A DNA stretch of 64,000 nt. Source: Mortierella alpina (taxonomy: Eukaryota; Mortierellomycota; Mortierellomycetes; Mortierellales; Mortierellaceae). The position numbers and the translations under genes are program-made. The stretch lies in NCBI GenBank assembly GCA_029449245.1, contig JANATF010000003.1, forward strand, positions 930,001 to 994,000. The letters are read 5' to 3'. Shown here in pieces: positions 37,206 to 48,596 of the stretch; positions within the stretch are counted from its first letter, which is position 1; each line of letters opens with the position of its first letter. The notes beneath the pieces were generated by a model that did no database searches, was not told where the DNA came from, and saw only the letters and a list, made by a program, of their open reading frames with translations.

Positions 37206-38867
37206 CTCTGTAAAGTAACGCCATAGGCGAGGCTGCTGATGATTCCTTGTGCTACCTCCTTTTATACGTCTATTCCTGGTCGAGGTTTGCTGCGAGATTT
37301 TAGCCATTATTTTTTATAGTGGGGATGCACAGCGCTTGCTACAAAGCTGTGTTTGCAAAGGTCACACATGTGTAAAAGTAAAAAAGAAAGCTAGCTTTCA
37401 TTGCTTTCGCGTAACATAGGTCTGGTGGAGTCCCAACTGTGAATTCCTCATGAACACAGCCCGCTCATAGGGAGCGTGAGTGAGTTACAAGAACGCGTAA
37501 AATAAAACCCAAGGGGACCATACAGGAACCAAGAATTAGCGGCATCAGAGAGGACTGACCAGCATCTTGAGCCTTGGTCGTGATGGTCTACAAAGTATAT
37601 GGCGTCCTTTCCTTAAAGTGCCTCTTTAGTCATTTACATCAATGCTTTTTTAGCGTCAATTGGTCACGTCGGATATGGTACTCCTTTTTCCACCGAGCAC
37701 ATGAAGAGCGGCAATGTAGATCAACATTCATTGCTCGATATTTTTGTTCTTGCGATGTTTTGGACCGATAAAGAGCATATGCGCAAGCAATATAGACTAG
37801 GGCACACTAATCGACAGTTCGTCAAGTCTATTGATATAGTCATGCATTGCAGCATGCATGTTTTTACTCCTCCTTCAACCGCTGTCCATGTGCATATGTA
37901 TGGCTCTTCCGCATGCGTCAGTATGAAAAACGACTGCAAATAAAAAAAATCAACTTTCTGGTAATCCGAAAGTGAAAGGAAAGCGGGCAACGCAGCCGTT
38001 CAAGCAAACTACCAATCGAATGTCGACTCTTTGCTTCTCAGCTCTCTAGCCGCACCTTATCGTTAGCATCCATAATACCCTCAAGCACTTTTAATCGTCA
38101 ACACGATATGCATGACCCGAAAACAGACAAAAGGAAGGACCAAAAGGAAGGAAAAGAAAAGAGCGTTGCGCCAAATCGGCGAAAGTTCGATCACAAAAAA
38201 CAACTTCGCCAACCATAATAAAACCTTGCACGCCCAACATGTGCCCATGCGTGAAAAAGCAATAATGGTCCTACTCAAAGCTCGTTATTATTATTAATTA
38301 AATAAATAATCCTTGCACTTGAGGGGATGGTCTCGTCGTTCCGTTCCATTCCTGCATACATCGAAAAGCGTCGTGAACTCAGCTTCCACCAAGCTTTTGC
38401 AGTCTCATATTCAAAGCCGGAGTTGCCGCCTACATAGAGATGAGCGATTAATATATGAGTATGGGGCGAGCAGTGTAGCCGCAAAAGCGTTGGCATTCCT
38501 AACGCTCAAATATCAACACTCGGGTGCAGTAATTGTCGTAATGCACTTAAGGGATGAAGTAAGGTAGTCTCTTAGTGCGAGCCGAGGATGTCCGGGCGGA
38601 CGAATGGCTGAGGATATTGTTTTCGACGGTGGCCCTATTGTTCGCTCTTATAAGCGCATAATCCTAAATACTGAAGCACCTCCAGTCCCATGAATCAATA
38701 GTACCTTGGGGGGGGAGAACGAAGCTACATAAGCAAGGGCGGCAAGCTACACATGCCTGGCTTCAACCATGGGCACATCGCGACGACCGCATCTGAAGTT
38801 GTGATAGATTTATCAGTAGCCACTGGCGGGCGCGCGTATTTGAGGTTAGGCTTTCTTATTAACACGC

Positions 38868-38950
38868 AGACACACACACACACCTTATCTCTCTCTCCCT
38901 CTCTCTCTCTCTCACTCTCACTCTCACTCTCTATCTCTATCTCCCTCTAC
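38868..38950. repeat. CA then CT microsatellite upstream of the FEN1-Fanzor gene
   Basis: A CA run followed by about 60 nt of CT-rich repeats ends about 20 nt before the start codon at 38973. It probably lies in the 5' leader or core promoter. Confidence 0.85.
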
Positions 38951-38972
38951 CAAATCGCTACCGTTACACAGT

Positions 38973-41900
38973 ATGGGGGTCGACGGAGTGTTTCGCTATT
39001 TGGAGAGCAAAGGGATTCCCGGAGAGAGCGTGGAGGTACAAGATATCGAATCTACCATCCACATCGACATCCTATCGCTCCTGAGAGCCTACATCAGCTC
39101 CACAAGACGGTCCATTTTGCTTGGTATTCGGCGTAAGGACGCTCGCAGTCGCAACAGCCCCGAACGGTCCGAGGACGATATTCAGAATGAGTGCTCGCTT
39201 CAGCTATCCAGATGTGTCAGCGCCAAGCTGAAGCAGCTGGGCTTTCGTCCCGGTCATGCGGTGCTGCATTTTGACGGCGGCCCAAGCATCCAAAAGACGA
39301 AGGCCAGGGACAAGCGTGCGGAACAGACTGAGCAACAGACAAAGACGGTTCAACTGCAGGTCCTTCGGACTATGCTAACCATCCACCTGCCGCCTCGACC
39401 TCGCCATGTGACTTTACCGAGCAATGCACTCGCAATCGCGCCACCACCTTCCCGAGACCCACCGAGCGATCCTGAGGATCTAGCCCCAATCCTGAATCGA
39501 GCTCGAAAGGAAAAGGTGATGCGGAACGCTGAGCGTTCCATGAGATCGTATCGAACGGCAGCTGTCACGGGAAAAGGTTTCTTGGGAAGTCTCATGGAGG
39601 ATCTCTCGACCGAATGGGAAGTCCACCAATGTCCTGGAGAGGCTGACGTCTGCATACCCAGCACAGGCTGCGACGTTGTAGCTACAAGCGATTCCGATTT
39701 CTTGTTCCATGGCGTTGACACGGTCCTCCGGCAAGACCCAAAAAATCGCACCAAATTCCTCTGCTACAACATGGACGACATCCTGTTCGAGTTGCACATG
39801 ACATGGCCAATGTGGAGAGTGGCTGCAGTAGTATCAAATAATGATTACTCGGAGCACGTCCGTGGTCAGGGGTTTTCAACCAATGTCGACGTCGTGCAGA
39901 ATATCCGCGGCGCAGGCAAAAAATCGGAGGAGGCAATTCTTGCGAACTACTGTAGCACGGTGTCTAGAGCTCGTGGCATACAAAATCTCACCCCTCAGCG
40001 ATATCAGCACGCTGTCAGTATTTTCATTCGACTCGAGGAGGACATTCAAGAGACATCTGCCACCACAAGCAGACTGGATCAGGAACTTGCTGATATGATA
40101 CTGGACGTCGAGACCTTCAAGCGGTTACATCGGATGCAGTCTGCCTCAAGTCAACAGGTAAGATTATTAATTTTAATGACTCAAAGCGAGGCTCCCTGGT
40201 AATGGGTCTGCGATTGGTTTTTCAATCACTTACACAATCATCTGTCACCGTTATAGGCACCAAACCCTGCTGGAGAGGTCACAAAAGCGACCAGACGGCC
40301 CCATGAGAACTACATGAGCTCCAACAAGCTAAAGATCACAATGTACAGTATGCCAGAGGCGGGAGCTGTGCAGGACCAGGGAACAAGTGCGTCAGCGGTC
40401 CCAAAGAAGAAGAAGACCAAGAAGAAGAGCACCAAACGAAAACGAAAGACTCTCTACAACCCGTCCTCGAGGAGAGCTAGGCAAGATACATCGGACTCGA
40501 CGACCGGCAGGATTAGGATGTTACGACCGTCAACCATAGTTGATCAAGTCTTGTCCAATGCGTACTCCACCATCTCTCTTGACTGCGGCACATTGGGCGC
40601 TCAGGTCAGGGCTGGTCTCCGCCACAATGGGGTCGGTGACGAGGCGGAACGCGATGAACTTGCCAAAACGGTCGTGTCTTTGGTCCGGGAGCTGGTCTAC
40701 GTTGGCAATGAGGCTATGAGATGCGCGCAACAAGCCCTTGCCTGTTATTTTGCGGAGGTGATCGCCGCCCATCCCACCCTAACACCTGCGGATGTAAAGG
40801 CGAGGCGGGAAAAGTTCAGTGAGTTCTCGGGGTTCCGGAACAACACCTTCTTTACAAACCTTCTTCAGGACGTCTTTTGTTGGCATGATCAGCGACATGT
40901 ACGACCAGGTAGACCTCGAAATGACACCTCTGCCAACAGCTGCGTCAAGAGGATTCTCGAGGCATACGGACGCGCCTTGGATCGCGCTAGCAAGACTGTT
41001 CCCTATCTCAAACGCCGTCTCAGCCAAGGGCTGACTCGTTTTCTCCAACAGTGCGGCGTTCGCTTGGCCGACCAGTTCCAATGTCATTTCCTGAAACACA
41101 CTGCGGAACTTGTGCAACGGCTCAAAGTTGAAAACCCACAATGGGTATCGGGAGAAGGCAGGGCGATCATTCGCACCATCGACATTAAGAAAGGCACGTC
41201 AAGCGTACATGACCAGCTCTCCTTATTTTGGATTTTGAATTCACATCTGCCTGCTTCCAAACAGATGACGTTTTTGCCAGAGTCTGGCCTCACCGACTCT
41301 TTTGTGCACATAACCGAGAGGCATTTGATCGAGGCTCTCTATGCCAATCCGAGCATGCCACTGGACTTTGGAGAAAAAATGGAGGACGCCATGAACCACC
41401 TCACGGACCACCCTGGAGACCTCACGTACCGATTATTTTTCAGTCCACGACTCAAGTATCTCAGCAGTACTGTCCTCATGAGTCCTGACGAAGACTGTGC
41501 TGCTACAGCCGGTAAAGCGCTCTTAAGTCTGGGAGACGCGGACCAGAGGCGTTACCAAGCCTTGGCGCTCGAACTTGAAAACCCTACCCGGCATGTCGAA
41601 TCAAGAGCGCTATTCAAGGCTTTTTTGAGCGAACATCTTCAAACCGCCAGTGAAAACAAAGAGTCGCTGGATCAAGGAGAGAACACCAGCAAATACGCCT
41701 TAACAGGCACAATTTGTACAAATGGGCATGAGCTGCAGGTGGTAGCATACGGTCTCACCAAGGAAAAGCCCCCTTCGACTCCGCCTCCGAACACTACTCG
41801 AGCCAAGCTACCGGACGCACGCGCAATCTTCACCTCCCAGGAGATCATCGAGGATCTGTTGCCGGACCCAGATTATGTGATTGTTGGGATCGACCCTGGA

Positions 41901-42821
41901 ATATGCAGCACCGCGACGGCCACTGTCATAGACACCCGGACCCCTGGAATGCTCAAGAACGTGTCTGTGAGTCAAGGGTCTCAAAGGCACTGCACAAAGA
42001 CGTATTTGAGTGGGTTGCAGAGAGCAAAGCGCGCGAAGACAATTGCAGTTCAGCTTCAGGAGGACGAGAACCCAAAAGCGCGAAACATCGAGGAGCTCGA
42101 GAGCACCATTACCGCCGTCAGCTGCTCGGTTCCGATCAATGAATCCCAAGGCCCTTCGTGGATACTGCTGAGTCAGTCCCTGCTGGACCATGTCCAGTCG
42201 CTGATGCTTGTTCAAGAGCATTTGCGCAATTTTTATACCTCGCGCATGTTCAAGATTAAAGGCTATCACCGCAAGACAGCCATAAAGGCGACCTTGAACA
42301 GGGCCGTAGACCGGATAATCGGTGCGTCGGGGCTTACAGAGAAATGGGATCCGGACAAGGGGCCACGACCAATTTTCGTGGTTGGCGACGGTAATTTCGG
42401 CTCCAGCAAGGGACCTATACTCCACCAACAGTTTGTTGCTCACTTGAAGAAAAAGGTGTGTATTATGATCGTCAGGCAAGTACATACTTCTGCTGTAGTT
42501 TCTCATGCTCAACCCTGTTTTGTGCTATAGGCCCAGGCACTGAATATGATCGTCGTTTGCGTTGACGAGTTCCGAACATCCAAAATCTGCTGCCATTGTG
42601 AGTCTGTCTGTGATGAGCAAGGCCGTAGCCTCAAGTGCCCTGGCTGTGGATTTCAGAGAGACAGAGACCACAACGCCGCCACGAACATGGCCCGGGCTGT
42701 TCTCATGCTCCTCAGAGAGGGACGCTGGCCTGACGTCCTCTGCAGAGATTATGACCTGGAGTCCGGCTTCATCTCACAACCACAAACACATTCCCAAGCG
42801 CCACGTGGAGTGGCTGCATAG
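38973..42821 (+). CDS. FEN1/XPG-like nuclease fused to a Fanzor (eukaryotic TnpB-like nuclease)
   Basis: Three exons (38973-40157, 40257-42455, 42531-42821; both introns GT-AG, sum in frame) give 1224 residues. Residues 1 to about 395 look like a FEN1/XPG structure-specific nuclease: MGVDGVFRYL at the start and acidic residues D32 (HIDILSLL), D101 (HFDGG), E223 and D225 (PGEAD), D240 and D242 (SDSDFLF), D291 (NNDY). These match the seven metal ligands of FEN1 with one E-to-D change. Residues 445-459 are a Lys/Arg cluster like a nuclear signal. The remainder is Fanzor-like: RuvC-I VGIDPG (D941), then DEFRTSKICCHC, a C4 zinc finger (C1148, C1151, C1164, C1167) and RuvC-III RDHNAATN (D1174). E1141 is a candidate RuvC-II acid. 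If the first intron were not used, the nuclease ORF would end at 40202 and a separate Fanzor could start at 40314; the 19 open codons before that ATG and the in-phase junction favour a fusion. Confidence 0.82.
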
Positions 42822-43214
42822 TCTTTCTGACAGTATTGGCAAGGTAAGTCGGAAAACTCCCGTACCGAGTAAAGGAATGAAATATGCACTTGGGGAGAGA
42901 TTATTAATAATCCTAATTTTCTTAATTGAGTAGACCCAATATAGTGTACGATTTGACCACTATACGTCTGTACGTTCGTATGCTGTAAACAAGTCTTGGT
43001 CATCGTCTATGCAGTCTTTTTTTTTTTTACGCCCACAGGGGGATACTCTGCCTGTGAGCTGAAAGCCGCGTTCCGTTGGTTGGATGTCTGCCCAGCCCAA
43101 AGCTATACCCCATTTGACAATTTTTTTTTTCGATACGCTTGTTTATTGCACAACTAAAAAATCCTCACTAGAAACAACCGAGCCCAAGAGAACGGCGCAA
43201 CATCAGCAAGAAGT
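42822..43214. other. 3' flank of the Fanzor gene, candidate guide-RNA region
   Basis: Non-coding. It has a 7-bp perfect stem (42940-42946 with 42958-42964, 11-nt loop), a T12 run (about 43017-43028), and a 6-bp stem (43034-43039 with 43051-43056). Guide RNAs of TnpB and Fanzor lie at or beyond the 3' end of the nuclease gene, so this is where one would be expected. The 3' end of RPL20 on the other strand also lies here, so the T-runs could serve that gene. Confidence 0.4.
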
Positions 43215-44542
43215 TTAGTAGAAGGTCGAGGGGCGCGAACCCATGAAGAGAGCGCGGTGAGACTTGTCGGCAGCGCGGATGACGCGGTGGGGCAAGGGGA
43301 ACTTGAGACCGGGAACCAAGATCTGCTTGATGTAAGGGCGACGGACATCAGCGTTGGCGACCTCGGCGACGCGGATGATCTGGATGGAGCGGGAGCGAGC
43401 GCGGTGGCGGGAAGCCATGTCCGAGTAGCAAGCCTCGACGGCGGCGTTGCGGGACAACTCACGGTACTCCTTGTACATGTTGTGGGTGCCGGAGCGCGAG
43501 TCGTAACGGATCCAGATACCGAAGTTCTTGATCTGGAGGGGCTTCTTCTCGTGGATCTATAGATCATAGCATAAGATATAAAAGGTAAGAGGCTGCACGC
43601 GTATTTCCTTGCTAGACCACACACACAGAATCTTTGTACTCCTGTGGCAGACAGGGTAGCATTATAAACATACCTCGTTGATACCGACGATCTCGCCGTT
43701 GACCTTCTTGACCTTCTTCAGCTTGCGCATGAAGTACCAGAAGCGGGACTTGGCAATGACCTCGTTGGTGGCAAAGAGGCGCATGCGGAAAAGCTTGGGG
43801 GTGGGCTCCTTCTCGGTGGGAAGGTGGCGACCGACCAATTGGTACTCGTGAAGCTATTGAGTAGTTCAATAGGTTGCACATAGAGTGGCCAGATTGAGAG
43901 GGGTAGAGAGAGAGAGGTACGAACCAAGTAAGATACTGGTCAAATCGTTGTATTTGGTGCCACAGAAGCAGTGATAAGGAGGATGGAAGTGTCGTGTGTA
44001 AGGGGTCCTTGATCCTAGTTCAACCTCCACGCTGTTCCTGCATAGTTTCGTCGTGGGCGAGAGATTTCCAAGCCATGATTCCCGTTCCTGCCCCGTTGCA
44101 CTTGGACAAATCTCCAGTTGATGGCAAAGTTGTTGATCTCTGCTCTGAACTGTGGTGCCTTTGCGTGAATCTCGGCTCCTTTGTAGCGAGCATTGACCAG
44201 TGTGGGCACTGACGAACGACGGCGACTTCATGGTGAACTCATCGGTCAGATCAAAATACAATGGCCATCTGAAGAGTACATCGCATGAAGCAGAGTCGCG
44301 GCAGAGCGCCTGCTGGTGTGCTGCTGCCAAAAGAGTCCGATGAATCAGCGCTCCAGTATCAACGTCCGTGGCGCGAGATGGTGGTCCATGGTATGTCTAT
44401 TGTCGATTGCCTATATGCTGATGTTCCTGGTTGAACTGAGCCATGTGAAAGCACTGTGAGCGGGATGCTTCGACAGATGGATGGATAGAGTTCACCGATC
44501 CGAGGATGTGTGATGGATGGATGGTTCACGCACTCTGGACAT
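43215..44542 (-). CDS. RPL20: 60S ribosomal protein eL20 (L18a)
   Basis: Three exons (44534-44542, 43674-43853, 43215-43556) encode 176 residues. The start exon is only 9 nt (ATG TCC AGA, then donor GTGCGT) and is followed by a 680-nt intron. The mature start then reads [17 protein letters not shown], as expected for the family. [39 protein letters not shown] (the most conserved block) and the C-terminal RPSTFY are all present. The protein sits in the large ribosomal subunit. The exon 1 assignment is the only choice I found that gives a normal N-terminus in frame. It is divergent with MEIOB over about 160 nt. Confidence 0.93.
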
Positions 44543-44700
44543 GGTTGAGAAGTCTTCGTTGCAAAAAGGAGGATTTAATTTTTGTTCAGCGATGCTAGAA
44601 ATAAAGGCCGAGACTCATAAAGGCCAAGGTCATGTGATTTGGTTTTTTATAAACTCTTCATCCACTTCACGCTCCTCTCTGCTCCGCTCCTGGACCATCT
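44543..44700. promoter_or_regulatory. Shared divergent promoter, RPL20 / MEIOB
   Basis: Only 158 nt separate the start codons of a ribosomal protein gene and a presumed meiotic gene, so the two very different expression patterns must be set here or inside the 680-nt RPL20 intron. Confidence 0.5.
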
Positions 44701-47358
44701 ATGATAATGCAGCGCCACCAATACACTCCTTACTCCAAGTCGGCGCCAAGAGCGGGCCCTCAGGCCAACCCCCACCAACCTGCATACGATCGTCAGCATG
44801 ACCATCTGCAGCAGGATGTTCGGCAGTATCACTCGCAACAGCAACAGCAGCAGCAGCAGCAGCAGCAGAATCATCAGGCGATGATAGCGTGTACTCCTCC
44901 TTCGCCTGTGCCCCAGATACCGACGATGCCATCGTACTCAAACCAAGCTCTCAAGACCTTTGCACCAGAGCAGATGTCCTATGTACCCGATGCTTGTATG
45001 GTCCCCATACGTAGTCTGCAGCCGGGAAAGGTGTTTGTAGTGAGTTTTGACCTCAACCATCGACGCATTGGTAATGCGGTGAGGTCCGTGACAAGATCTA
45101 ATCGCAGTTTCTCTGATGATTTGGGATCGATAGCGCGTTTCTGGTAGGTAGCTAGATGCTGCAGCTATTAAAAAAAGTGGTGAAAAATCGCCTGTTTACC
45201 GATGTCTACTCTAGGCAGGACAATTAGAGCCCCGGATGTGAAAGCGTTTCCAGACAGGAAGGATCCAAGCACGCAGCGGTGGCTCCAGTCCTTCACCATC
45301 AAAGATGACCTTGAGACCATCGATGTCAAGTTTTGGCATAAATCACAAGAGAACTTGAATACCTACTCCGATATTTCGGTAAGTGCCGGTCATTTCCTCT
45401 GTCAAAGCCTACACGGAGATTTCGTGGCTAATACGCGAAACTATAGCTCGATCAAGTAATCCATGTCTGGACGGATGAAGTCAAATTGAGCACAAAGCCC
45501 GTGTCCGGAAACTTGGCGTTTAGCACTCCCTCGACATCCTCTCCATTTGTTCTGAACTTGAGCGAAGGCAGGGTTGGCCACAGGATTGAAATGGGGAACG
45601 ATATGGAGCAGGCCACAATGTTCAAAATCGCCTTGGAAGCCAATGCTGCGGGGGTTGTGCCCTCGCTCTCTATCAAGCAAGTCGTGAGCGCACTCCACGC
45701 TATTAATAATAAGCGCTTCAATCTTGTACTCTGTGCGAAGAAGGTGAAGGCCCTGACTTCGACGTGTTATGTCGTGCCACTGCTGTGAACCATATTTAAC
45801 TTGATACTATCGATTACTGCAATAGCTAATTAGCTCTGGAGTCATCAACACAAAGAACGGCCAGGTGATGAAGACCGTAGTAGCCGTCTTTGATGCTCAA
45901 GGACAGACAGCCTCGCTCACCCTCTGGGGAGAGACAATGAGTACTATCGCTCAGCAATGGGTCACTGGGAACACAGGTAAGCGTTAGTTGTGGGTGTTGC
46001 TTTGTTTAGTTCTACTTTAACTCTTTGCGAGTAGCTAATACGTACTGCTGCATGTTACAGTCTTGATCCTGTCTGGTGCGCAGGTTTCGATGTATGGAAT
46101 GAAGCCTCAAATTACGGTTGGCTTTCAAACGCACATTCAGATCAATCCTATGTGCAAAAATGTAGAGGTATGGCGCTGGAGGCATTCTTGCTCTGTAAAG
46201 TACATGAAGCGACAACTGTTGGCGAACTGATTGAGCCGCGTGCTTGTTAATAGTGGCTAAAGCACTTTGCAGCACAGTGCTCCGATCTCCCAGATGAACA
46301 AAACCCAGGTAACCCATCTATCCTGTGGTGTTCTTTGGTTCACCTGAGCTCTGTGAATACTGATAAATCTATGTTTGTTGGTATAGTGGCACAGCCTGAT
46401 GAAGTTCAGATCGACCATATTCGCACCAGTTACCGCATCGCCGACATCCTGCAATTAGTAAACACGTTGGGAGGGACAGGTAGGTATATAATCCAGTCAA
46501 ATACGCGTTGTTGCTTCAGGTTGGACACTTACGTCTTGGAAAATCGAACGCGACTTGTAGAGACAGCGTACGGACTTACATTTGCAATTCTGAGTGAGCT
46601 CGACATTGATCATATCGCGGCAGACGTGCTGACAACAAAGTGGTGCGTCTCCCGGTATGCCGACATCAATGAACAACGTGTCCTACTACTTGGAAACAAA
46701 TGAACTAACAACAACGTTTTTGTTTCCTGCCTAATAAGTCCCTCGTGCAAAGAAATGATCAGTTCGTACAAGATGGAGACTTGCTCCAGGTGCACCTCGA
46801 CATTGGCAACAGAAGACTCGTGGCGTTTTTCACTAGCAAAGCATATCTCGTTCATGGATGATACGGCTGAGCTTCATCATCCTAATATATCCTCAGATAT
46901 TGCCCAAAGACTTCTCGGCTTCAAGGTACTACATTGACCGGACGCGAGAGCTGGCTTGCTTGCTTTACGCATACGAGCTTAACAATATTTTCATGTTATA
47001 GCCGAAAGAGTTCAGCTCACTCAAGACAATCGAGAGAAGGCAATTGAAGGTTTGTCCAACTCCCATTCTTTGAAAGCTGAGTCCTTCTGAGCTTTGACTT
47101 ATCCACAATTGGCACGAATACACATTGCATTAGAACCGCCATTTCTTGGAGCGTTACAAAATCCACTTCAAGGTAGTTTACTGGGTGTCTATATACAAGG
47201 CAATAATAGATCATACATTCGCCCGATCTGACACGACTATTCCCTGTTGATCTCTACTGCAGGCATCGTGGTCGGACTTCAAGAAGCAACAGAGCATCGA
47301 GATCATCTCTATGGAGCTCGCTCATTTGCCTGAGCTGCAAACTATCAGCAACTCTTAA
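44701..47358 (+). CDS. MEIOB: MEIOB-like meiotic OB-fold ssDNA-binding protein
   Basis: Twelve exons (44701-45070, 45215-45378, 45447-45743, 45826-45976, 46061-46167, 46254-46308, 46387-46483, 46520-46642, 46739-46925, 47002-47049, 47134-47172, 47263-47358) encode 577 residues. After a Gln-rich N-terminus (polyQ near 44838-44870) the OB1 region reads APDVKAFPDRKD and SFTIKDD, close to the DVKGFPDRKN and SFTIRD of animal MEIOB. A central OB fold has VVAVFDAQGQTASLTLWGE and TVLILSGAQVSMYG. The C-terminal OB has YGLTFAILSELDID and a zinc ribbon CPSC...CSRC, as in MEIOB and RPA1. MEIOB works with SPATA22 and RPA on ssDNA in meiotic recombination. The last three short exons (48, 39, 96 nt) form a tail of unknown role. 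The SPATA22 partner is not in this window. Confidence 0.83.
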
Positions 47359-47596
47359 ATGCCAGTCTAGTCATGGCCACTCTGATGAGACCAAAAGTAG
47401 CTTGAATTCCAGTCGCACTCAATGATAGCATATTGCATCCAACTTTTACCTACCACCATAATCGCAGATAGCTGAATACATCGTCCTGAGCCAACGTTCT
47501 GCTGGAGGAGAAGAGTTTTTCTTTTAATAGTTTATTGCTGGAAAATAATTGTTGAAAGCATCAAGCAGCCCTTCCATGCAGCCCATATCCGTTCGA

Positions 47597-48596
47597 TTAT
47601 GCCTGAGTTTGCTGATACTCCTTCTCCAGTTTCTTTTGCACAGCTGTCCGAATGAAACCGTGCACGGCTTGTGCAGCCTTGAAACCCACATGCGCGCACT
47701 CAAAATATTCCTGCTCAGTAAATATGCCTGTGCTGTCGGAGTACAAGACAGCGCCTTCTAATGAGTCCTGATCCATTGCTTGGTCCTTGTTGTCGCTGCT
47801 AGCTATTGAGGTCTTGTTGTCAAAGACAAAGACGTGGGTGGATTTCGACCGCGCCAGCTCCTCAGTTGTGGGATCCAGCAATATCTCGTTTGTCTCGCTG
47901 TCGATCATGCAGGTGGCAGATCCGAGGATCGACTGCAAGGGTATACCGGCATCCAGAAGGGCGAGAATGGTTGCGTTGAAGGCAGTTGAAAGGATCTATA
48001 GGGATTACCGATCAGAGCATTCGATCATGTAACATAATAATTGTCAGTCTAAGCGCAGATCTTTCGTAAAAGAACCTGCTCGCAACAGTATTGAAAAGAA
48101 AAATGCTCTGTTCCACTTACACATCCGTCGTCCTTCATAGTCTGAACCACGATCTGAATGAGCGTCCGTGGGTGTAGTGATGATAGGATCAAGGGTTCCA
48201 GTGTTTCCTGGATGCTCTTTTCACGCGCCTTGTCTACTATCCCTGGAAGCCCAACAAGCGGCCGTGCGACAACCTCAACCGTAGCCCTATCCAGCTTCTC
48301 CTGACGAGCCCTGACCTCCACTGGGCCGACGACCGAGCACATTACTGATGATCCGCCTATATGTTTAGCAAAGTGAGCATTATAGCTGGTGAGCAAAGAC
48401 TCTTGACTGAGCGAAAGCGGTGAACGCTTCCTGTTTCAACGTTTGTAAACGAGAAATGAGGGAGACGTGAAGAAAAGAGGCATGCCATACCAAAGTCGAA
48501 TTGCGCAGACCCATCAGCCCGGTTGAGCAAGTTCTGGGATGAGAAGAAGGGACGCAGCTGGTGTGCAGATGTACGAGTTCGGTCAAGGCGCGACAT
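47597..48596 (-). CDS. RRP46: Exosome complex component RRP46 (EXOSC5)
   Basis: Three exons (48491-48596, 48121-48356, 47597-47995) encode 246 residues. LRPFFSSQNLLNRADGSA is the RNase PH-family opening typical of Rrp46, followed by GSSVMCSVVGPVEV, VVARPLVGLPG, LHPRTLIQIVVQ and the NATILALLDAGIP helix. The protein is one of six RNase PH-like ring subunits of the RNA exosome, in nucleus and cytoplasm, and is expected to be catalytically inactive. It converges with MEIOB (238 nt between stops) and is divergent with the carrier gene at 49317. Confidence 0.93.

Larger units (their letters stand above)
32309..38972. other. Gene-poor region of about 6.7 kb
   Basis: No protein family, tRNA or rRNA was recognised on either strand. 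The part next to 32309 must hold the Ndt80-like promoter. Many homopolymer A/T runs, stop-rich frames and a 10-bp perfect hairpin (37173-37205) are seen. No terminal inverted repeats or target-site duplications could be found by eye. It ends in a CA/CT repeat just before the FEN1-Fanzor gene. Confidence 0.5.

Noticed and set aside
33300-38900. Several 60-157-codon open frames in the gene desert
   Set aside because: No domain, no paralog in the window, and codon use and repeats look random.
38973-42821. Bacterial IS605-type TnpB from contamination
   Set aside because: The gene has two GT-AG introns that restore the frame, an XPG-like N-terminus and a nuclear-signal-like cluster, and it sits between typical fungal genes.
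42562-42933. Alternative C-terminus of the Fanzor in another frame (reading HKHIPKRHVEWLHSL)
   Set aside because: No GT-AG intron was found that would switch the frame after the RDHNAATN motif; the simple end at 42821 is kept.
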